From Multifurca ochricompacta (Eukaryota; Basidiomycota; Agaricomycetes; Russulales; Russulaceae): DNA of 64,000 nucleotides. The position numbers were made by a program, and so were the translations under genes. The notes under the pieces were generated by a model. The model searched no databases, had not been told where the DNA came from, and worked only from the letters and a program-made list of their open reading frames with translations. This document shows positions 57,532 to 64,000 of this stretch, piece after piece (position 1 is the stretch's first letter; each line of letters starts with the position of its first letter). The stretch is taken from the NCBI GenBank assembly GCA_022496185.1, contig WTXG01000049.1, forward strand, positions 62,001 to 126,000. The letters run 5' to 3'.

Positions 57532-60500
57532 TTAATCATCCCTGGGCGCTTCTGGGTGCCGGGTATGGAACTCCGAGATAAGGACCGGGGCAAAGATATT
57601 CCCGGCTGGCTCCCACGAACTGTCAGAGTCTGGGAATCCCTTCCACTTGACTAGGTAGTGCATCTTGCGCCCTCGGCCTTTTCTCATTGAGTCTAGAATG
57701 CGCTCCACTTCCCATTCCGCTTCTCCATCGATAAGGTCAGGTGGGGGTCTTGGGAAGTTTTCCCCATGAAGGGACGTTTCCTTGTATGGCGTCAGAAGCT
57801 TGGCATGGAAGACAGGATGAATCTTCCATTTGGGCGGTAATCGCAGTTCATACGACACATCTGACAGCTTCCTTGTTATCTGGAAGGGTCCGTGACGTCG
57901 GGGCGCTAGTTTGGCTGAGGGGTGTGACATATGAATGTTCCTTCCCTCGAGCCAGACCCAGTCATTGGGCTGATAAGGTGTGAACGTGCTTGGCTGCGCG
58001 GCTAGGGCCTGCTGTGCTTTTGCTAGATTTTCATTGGCCGATTGTCGTAAGTCTTCCCATTGGTGCATTCGTTGGGTTACCGAAGGGACGTTGGTGGGTT
58101 TATCCATCCACGTGGTACGTGGGGTCCAGCCCATGATAAGGGAGAAGGGGGTGGCTTTTGTCGTTCCACTGGGCCATGAGTTGTGTGCAAACTCCGCCGT
58201 CGACAGCCATTCTGCCCAGTCGTTTTGTCATTCATTACACCAGAACCGAAGATACTGCTCCAACCATTGGTTCGTCCATTCAGACTGTCCATCTGTTTGT
58301 GGATGGTAGGCCGTAGAGATGTTCTGTTCAATGCCCAGTGTTTTACACAGGGCTCTGGCAAACGTGGATGTAAACCTGGTATCTCTGTCGGATATGATCT
58401 TTTTGGGGAGACCATAGTGTCGGTATACGTGGTCCAGGTACGGTCTTGCCACTCCTTCTGCTGTGATTGTCTCATTACAGGGTATGAACAGGGCCGCCTT
58501 GGAACAATCATGGTCGGTGATCGTAAGGATGGTATCAAAGCCCAGTGACTCAGGTAGTTTAACAATGAAGTCCATCGCAATGGTTTGGAAAGGGGTCGAC
58601 GATATGGGGGTAATAGGTTGTATTTGCGGGACTTTTGGGTGTGTGTTCACTTTGTTTGCTTGACATGCGGCACATCCCTGCACGTAACTTTCAACGTCCT
58701 TTTTCATGTTGGGCCACCAGTAGTCGCGTTTGGCAAGGGCATAGGTGTTAGCAATGCCTGGGTGGCCAGCGGAGGGAAGATTGTGGTGAAAATGGATCAC
58801 CCCCCTCTTAATGTTGTCGCCACCGGTGACAACGAGTCGATCCCCATCTTTCCACCAAAGGCCGTTTAATTCCTTCAAATTGTGCGCCTCGGCCCATGAG
58901 CGGCATAGTTCCTGGTTCATGTTTTGTGACACTTGTGCCCATAGGTCCATGTCATGGAGGCTGACTACGGCGGTCTTCGCAAACACTTCCTCAGGAAGGA
59001 CAATAATGTCATTATTGTCATCCTCCCCGGTATGCATATCCGGCCTTCGTGACAATGCATCCGCTCTTGCATTTTGACTTCCTGCGATGTGTTTTAGGGT
59101 GAAGTTATACTCTTCGAGTTCCAAAACCTCTCGCGCTACGCGTCGGCTAATTTTATGGGGTTCCTTCCAATACAGCAAGTTGGAATGATCAGTGTAGATG
59201 ATCGTCTGATGGGGAGTTCCTGCTAGGTAAGGCCTCCAGTGTCGCAAAGCCTTGATAATAGCTAGGAGTTCTCTATCCCAGATATCATAATTTCGTTCTG
59301 CCGGCGAGAAAGTCTCGGAGTAATATGCCACTGGGTGAAGCGTCTGCGTGGCATCTCTTTGGTACAGTACTGCTCCATTCGCGAAGCGAGAGGCGTCTAC
59401 TTCCAGTTCAAAGGGGCGGCTCAGGTCGGGTTGAATGAGTACTGGCTCTGAGCCGACGATGTCTCTAATCTGCTCAAATGCCTGCTGCTGCACGGCCTCC
59501 CAATGCCATGGTACGTCCTTCTTTAAGAGATCATTTAACGGCCGTGCAACGCCAGAAAATCCCTTGACAAAATGTCGGTAGAAGTTACAGAATCCAATGA
59601 ATGATCGGACGTCTTTGACACAGGTCGGTACAGGCCATTCTCGAATTCCTTGCACTTTGATGGGATCCATGCATACTTGTCCTCCCACTAGAATGACTCC
59701 CAGGTATTCGACGCTCCGCTGTTCAAAGGAGCACTTGGCTGGTTTAAGGTATAAGTCGTGTTCCTGTAGGATATCTAGCACCTGGTGTACTCGTTGTCGG
59801 TGATGGTTTAGGTCGTCTGAGGTGGCTACAAGGATGTCATCCATATAGACCACGACCTCTCCAGTAAGAATGAGGTCGCGGAATATGTGGTTCATCATGG
59901 ACTGAAACGTTGCCGGGGAATTTGTAAGGCCAAAGAACATGACGTTCGGCTCAAACAGCCCTTGATTTGTCTTAAATGCCGCTTTGCATTGGTCGCCTTC
60001 CTTGATCCTGACATTGTTGTAGCCCCATCGTACGTCCATTTTCGAGAAGAGGGACTTGTCTCTCATGGTGTCAATGAGTTCGGAGATCAGTGGCAGGGGG
60101 TAGGCATTCTTTACAGTGTACACATTGATCTTTCAGTAATCCTGGACAGGTCGCAGTTTGCCATCCTTCTTTTTGATGAAGAAGAAGGGCGAGGCATACT
60201 GCGACTTGGATGGGCGAATATATCCCTTGGCCAGATGTTCTTCCAGGAATTCCGTAAGTGCGGCTTGTTCAGACTGGGACAGAGGGTAGATTTTACAGTC
60301 TATGGCGGCCGGTGTATCAGGGAGAAGGTCGATGGCGTGATCCCATGGTCGTTCTGGAGGAAAGCGGTGTGACTCTTCCTCGGAGAAGACTTTCCAATGT
60401 CACTGGTAAATGTCCGGCACCACCTCGCGATAGGTCTTCTCGGTCTGTCCCTGTACCGCCTTCTGGGCCAACTCTGATGCTTTGGTGACATAGCAGTAGC

Positions 60501-61016
60501 CGGGGTCTTCCTCTGTACGCACAGCTTTTATTACTGGATGCCAGATCGCATAATCGTACCCTAGCGACGTAATAATTGTTGGGTACGAGTCTTTATCCAT
60601 AGTTGCATCAGCCCAGTTTATCTTTGGTTCGAAGGCTGCAAGCCATGGGTAACCCAAGATAAGGTCCTCATCTCCTAGGTCTGTGATCAGGAAGCGAATG
60701 GTCTTTGTTATTTCCCCAACTTGGACTTGTAGATCCGTGTAGTGGGTGATCTTGCCTGCACGATTGGCCGTTCCATCAATATTCCAGATATTTTTTTCTT
60801 GGGGAAGTTCCAGTCTTCCCAGGCCCATTGTTTTAATTAGTCGCGGGTGAATGAAGTTGTCTGTGGCTCCAGAGTCCACTAATATATCTCGGTCGGCCGT
60901 CCTCTGTGTAGTTTCAAAATGAACTGGTATTTTTAATGACTTGAATCAACTAGCATACACAGAGGTGACATGGAGTGCTCGTGCCCAGGCCGATGGGTTT
61001 GAGCCTAACAAAAATC
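57532..61016 (-). pseudogene. pol: Ty3/Gypsy pol: protease, RT, RNase H, integrase, chromodomain
   Basis: One continuous minus-strand frame with four internal TGA codons (60946-60948, 60400-60402, 60133-60135, 58228-58230), each derivable from CGA. Domains in order: aspartic protease with DSGATDNFIHP; RT with [27 protein letters not shown] and VVYMDDILVA; RNase H with ELEVDASRFANGAV and IYTDHSNLLYW; integrase zinc finger (HHNLPSAGHPG..CAACQANK); the catalytic core with MDFIVKLPES, ISDRDTRFTS and AYHPQTDGQSE (DDE triad visible); a GPFQITRKLSDVSYEL module; and a C-terminal chromodomain EWEVERILDSM...YLVKWKGFPDSDSSWEP. The chromodomain places it among chromovirus-type Ty3/Gypsy elements, which it presumably directs to modified histones. 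Pol is in the -1 frame relative to gag at a run of five T at about 61010-61014. Confidence 0.92.
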
Positions 61017-62518
61017 CTTCTTCGTAAATGCCTTCTCTACTAAGAGGGCGCGCACTTCTTCGCTCTCCTTCATCATACTAGCCCATATATCCTGAGCCTT
61101 CTCTTCTTTTGATCGTTTGTCCACAGTGGGTGGGTTGTTATGAATGGGGGCTTCGGCTGTGGTGGTTGCAGCCGTGACGCGTACTCCCTTCTTTGGACAG
61201 TCTCGGGACATATGTCCCAGTGCTCTACAGCGGAAGCACCGTCCTTCTTTCATCAGCGTCTGTCGTTCATCTTCTGTGAGCGCTGCCCAGGCTCGGGCGC
61301 GGTCTGCGGAGGTATCCATGGCATTTGGATCCTTCTGGGCATGCTGGGGGGACTTTACTCCGAAAGCCGCTTTCCATTGGTCTCGCGTCTTTCCCTTTTT
61401 GGTATCAACTCCAAAGCGCGTTTGGAAGTCGAGGTAGTCTTGTTGTTGTCGTCGGGCGGCGTCGACCCAAGTGTCCCAGTCATGGGGTGGTGGAACTGGA
61501 TTATGTTTTTGACCAGGGGGTTGGGCAATCCTTGTGAGAAGAGGTCCAATGTGGCCTCCTCATCTGTGTCATAGCCAGCCCTATTTGCGAGACTTCTGAA
61601 TTTAGCGACATATGCATCCAACTCTCCCTTTTCCATCCTAAGGGACTTGAGTTCTCGGGCGGCCTTCTGCTTGGCCTGCCCATCCGTGAAGGCATCCTTA
61701 AACCGTTCCGCAATGGTCTCCCAAAGACCTTCACTCACGGTACGACGCCCACTCTCAACTTGTTCGTTCAGCCATTCCAGCTGTTCCATGGTCCAGTCGT
61801 CAACCGCATCCCCTCGAATCAGAGAGAGGAACAAATTGGCCCGTTGAAATGGGTTGACAATTTGTGGGACGTCATGGTTGAAGTTCTTAAAGGTCGTGAA
61901 CTCCAGCATGAATTTTTTGCTCTGTGAGCGGTCCCCGGTGAACGTCTGGGGAAGCACTCCTGATAATCGTCCGGATGGGGGAGGGATATTTGGTGGTGCC
62001 GCCACTGGGGCTGGTGGGGCAGGATCTGGGAGCTGAGCGGCGATGGTAGACATGGGTGGAAGGGATGGGATGACAGTAGCTGTGGATTGTATCGATATCT
62101 GGGGGGTTGTCAAAGCAGGGGCTCTGAACGTGACAACCTTGTGTGCAACCGGAGACGTAGCCGCTGCTAATGCCGGTGCTTCTTCTTCGCTGGGTTCTTC
62201 TACATACTCCTCTGGTTCGGAGTCCATGACAATGGCCGGAGGATTTTCTCTCCACGGGCCTAGTCCAAATTCAGGTGGGGCGGGTCCTGTGGTGACCCAA
62301 GAGTGTCGGCTTTCCGAGTATCGGATACGATACCAGACTCTTTTTTCGTTGTCGTATTCTACCGGTTGGTATCTTCCGTCGTGATAGACGTAGTATCCAA
62401 ACTCGGATTCAAAGTCCTTCCAGGCGGCAGAGCCAAGTACTTGCTGTGAAAGATTATTCTTGTCTCTGCGTTCGATGAGTTCTTCCCAGAAGAGGGTCTG
62501 ACTGCGGCTGGAAGCCAC
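61005..62518 (-). pseudogene. gag: Ty3/Gypsy gag
   Basis: Starts MASSRSQTLFWEELIE at 62518. It has a Pro/Ala-rich middle, a capsid-like helical part (LFLSLIRGDAVDDWTMEQLEWL, LKSLRMEKGELDAYVAKF) and one CX2CX4HX4C zinc knuckle (CFRCRALGHMSRDC, near 61200-61240). The frame shifts by one base at about 61495. The conserved HDWDTWVDAARRQQQDYL and TRDQWKAAFG segments lie in the second frame, so this copy is either disabled or carries a one-base sequence error. It ends at TAG 61005-61007, just past the pol overlap. Confidence 0.88.
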
Positions 62519-62524
62519 TGTGAG

Positions 62525-62535
62525 AGACTCGACTT
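62525..62535 (-). other. self-priming primer-binding site
   Basis: Two bases inside the 5' LTR edge the element RNA would read AAGTCGAGTCT. This is the exact 11-nt complement of AGACTCGACTT at 62760-62770 in the LTR, 34 nt downstream of the TATA box and therefore at the expected RNA 5' end. No match to a tRNA 3' terminus (TGG..) begins here. Confidence 0.65.
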
Positions 62536-62537
62536 GA

Positions 62538-63111
62538 TGTTACATCCGGTGTGAGACGTTCTGCACGACTTGTGCGACAGCTTCGTACGTGTATTCAGAT
62601 AAGAGGCCAATAGGGCTTCTTGGAGTTTCAAGGGGATGAGTCAAAGTCAAAGGGGCTGTCCCCAATGACGATGTTAAGCGGAAAGTGCCAAAAGCACTGA
62701 GAGGATCGAGTCAAAGGTTTCAAGGGGAAGTCCAGAAGACAAACACTGATGTATTCAATAAGTCGAGTCTGAGGTCTACAAGGTAGCTACAGTGGACTTA
62801 TATACGTAATTCAGCGAGCGCCTACGAGATAAGAACGCGGAATCAAGTGGGTCCGAATATCCGAAAGCGGAGGGCGTAAAGCCTAGCTTCTGATAGGGTA
62901 CTAAGTAAGTGTCCGGTCGTATGATAAGGAAGATAAGTGATAACGAGGATATGAATAGTAAACATGAGCAAACAAGACAGTCACGGGGAAGGACGAAGGG
63001 CATGTGACGGATCCCACGATGGAGACGTGATCTGGTAATGGAGTGTGGGCGGTAGAGAGGGATCGTCGTTGGGCAAGAAAAAGAATACAGGCGAAGACGG
63101 GGTTTGTAACA
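62538..63111 (-). repeat. 5' LTR of the Ty3/Gypsy element
   Basis: 574 bp; pairs with 55649-56222 (three differences). It contains the presumed element promoter. Confidence 0.95.
62797..62804 (-). promoter_or_regulatory. TATA box of the 5' LTR
   Basis: TATATAAG in element orientation, 34 nt upstream of the predicted transcript start AGACTCGACTT. Confidence 0.6.
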
Positions 63112-64000
63112 TAGCTCGAGCGCTGGCCGTCCCTTCATTTCTGTACCAGAGCATATGCTCTTGTTTCCAGACAGCTTTGTCTAATAAAAATATCTGATAC
63201 CTTTGTTCTGGCCAGAGAATCTGAGATACTCTGATAGCGTTGATTTTTTTTTTTTTTTTTTTTGAACTCGAGTTTATTGACACGCTTGCGGGACTCAGCC
63301 CAATCGCGCGGCTACATCAGGTACAATGTAACTACTGTGGGGTGTACAGGAGATGCCGTGTCTACAGGGACATGCTAGGCAGAAAACTCAAAGAGAAAAA
63401 CCAATGTCATAATGTACGTGGAGTGGCCGTCCGAGAAAGAGACCATTCAGAGTAAGAAAAACTTACAAAGTCCAAAACCAGAGAGAGCCCCCATCAAGGG
63501 GGTTCGCGAGGCCAGCGGGCATTGATGGGCTTGAAGAAAGCCCCCGAGAACTGGATAAACTCCAGAAGCTGAGTGACTCTGGCGCGATTGTTGAAGATCT
63601 GCAGCCAGGTTGATAGCATTGATTAACGCTCGCATCTTCGTGCTCCGCCGGGCCATTTTCCCGTTCTTTCCGGTTCCTGTTGTTTGTTCTGGTTTGTATG
63701 TCTCTCTGGGGAAATTCCTTCACCTTGGATTCGATCCACTTGGTTGATTTAGCTGACATCTTTGGGTGATGTCAAATTTAAAGTGCAATCTGCAAGCTTG
63801 ATGGTCGATGGTAGGTGATCATTTCTGTATATATAGCAGTGATCACTGAGTCGAGGTGACCATAAAACGGGCGAGTTGTGTATTTTAGAACATCGCCACC
63901 ACAGAACTACCAGTTTCAGCTTGCTATATAAGTTCATGTCTATGCATACACTCTTCCTACTCCTACTCAGGTGTACCTCGTTCGCTCTGACGGGCACAAT
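63112..64000. other. terminal region without a recognised gene
   Basis: The first 70 bases still resemble sequence beyond the intact NLR gene. A T-run lies at about 63245-63263. Minus-strand ORFs exist: 63463-63759, MSAKSTKWIESKVKEFPQR, 98 codons; and a 42-codon frame within it reading FNNRARVTQLLEFIQF. None can be assigned to a family; a small or partial gene is possible. Confidence 0.3.

Larger units (their letters stand above)
55649..63111 (-). mobile_element. Ty3/Gypsy chromodomain LTR retrotransposon, 7463 bp, full length
   Basis: Two 574-bp LTRs beginning TG and ending CA, 5-bp target duplication TAGCT (55644-55648 and 63112-63116), and coding sequence on the minus strand in the order gag, protease, reverse transcriptase, RNase H, integrase, chromodomain, extra ORF. 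The intact inverted NLR arm has TAGCT once at this place (near 12683), confirming the empty site. The LTRs differ at three positions, so the insertion is young. Coding is interrupted by in-frame TGA codons, so this copy is probably defective. Confidence 0.95.
45310..63180 (+). repeat. right arm of large inverted duplication (AKR + NLR cassette, decayed copy with two transposon insertions)
   Basis: Homologous in reverse orientation to 12600-19100. Homology starts at AKR exon 2 (45315; exon 1 is absent), runs through the AKR, spacer and NLR, resumes after the hAT-like insertion (49022-54293), continues past the NLR stop, and resumes after the LTR retrotransposon (55649-63111) at CGAGCGCTGGCC. 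It fades at about 63180. Confidence 0.85.

Noticed and set aside
56154..58580. Long plus-strand ORFs across the retrotransposon
   Set aside because: Mirror frames of the minus-strand pol and extra ORF.

Overview
The window is a piece of a filamentous basidiomycete genome, most likely an Agaricomycete. The evidence is dense short introns (mostly 50-70 nt, GT..AG), a Goodbye-NACHT-ankyrin STAND receptor, a Galpha subunit with the serine-type switch II I associate with mushrooms, a DUF6699 protein, and a nest of hAT-like and Ty3/Gypsy elements. Species cannot be fixed from sequence alone.

Layout. 0-10 kb: 5' part of a flavin monooxygenase (-), a Skt5/Chs4-like Sel1-repeat chitin synthase activator with a CVIM prenylation box (+), DASH subunit ASK1 (-), a Ser/Thr-rich single-pass membrane protein (+) and a DUF6699 protein (+). 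10.8-19.2 kb: an aldo-keto reductase (AKR) remnant, transposon debris, an intact STAND/NLR gene (Goodbye domain, NACHT, 14 near-identical ankyrin repeats) and an intact tail-anchored AKR, all (-). 19.5-37.4 kb is housekeeping: Galpha (-), proteasome alpha5 (+), an unknown low-complexity protein (-), a 6-kb ORF-poor tract, tRNA-dihydrouridine synthase DUS2 (-) and exocyst EXO84 (+). 38.2-44.4 kb: three secreted M43 metalloprotease paralogs, only one of which keeps the catalytic Glu. 45.3-63.2 kb: a second, inverted and decayed copy of the AKR+NLR cassette, interrupted by a 5.3-kb hAT-like element (itself carrying a nested 1.5-kb element) and followed by a 7.5-kb Ty3/Gypsy chromodomain retrotransposon. 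63.2-64 kb has no recognisable gene.

The main structural result is that the AKR+NLR pair was duplicated as a unit in inverted orientation about 26 kb apart. The left copy reads through with plausible splice sites. The right copy has a stop, a frameshift, a lost AKR start exon, a lost catalytic Asp and two transposon insertions. The left copy supplies the empty target sites that date both insertions after the duplication. The ankyrin arrays differ greatly (14 versus 4 units), as expected of fungal NLRs with highly similar repeats.

The less expected observations are: (i) two M43 paralogs with HExxH changed to HAxxH and HQxxH beside one intact copy; (ii) an extra 412-codon ORF between pol and the 3' LTR of the retrotransposon, with four Cys/His zinc-knuckle-like modules; (iii) a Tf1-like self-priming signal in the same element; (iv) a nested 1.5-kb element holding a 12-copy array and a tRNA-derived head. 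Caution: several otherwise good genes need exactly one extra base, often in a homopolymer run, to read through. This may be an assembly artefact rather than biology. All calls come from reading the sequence by eye; no database search was possible.
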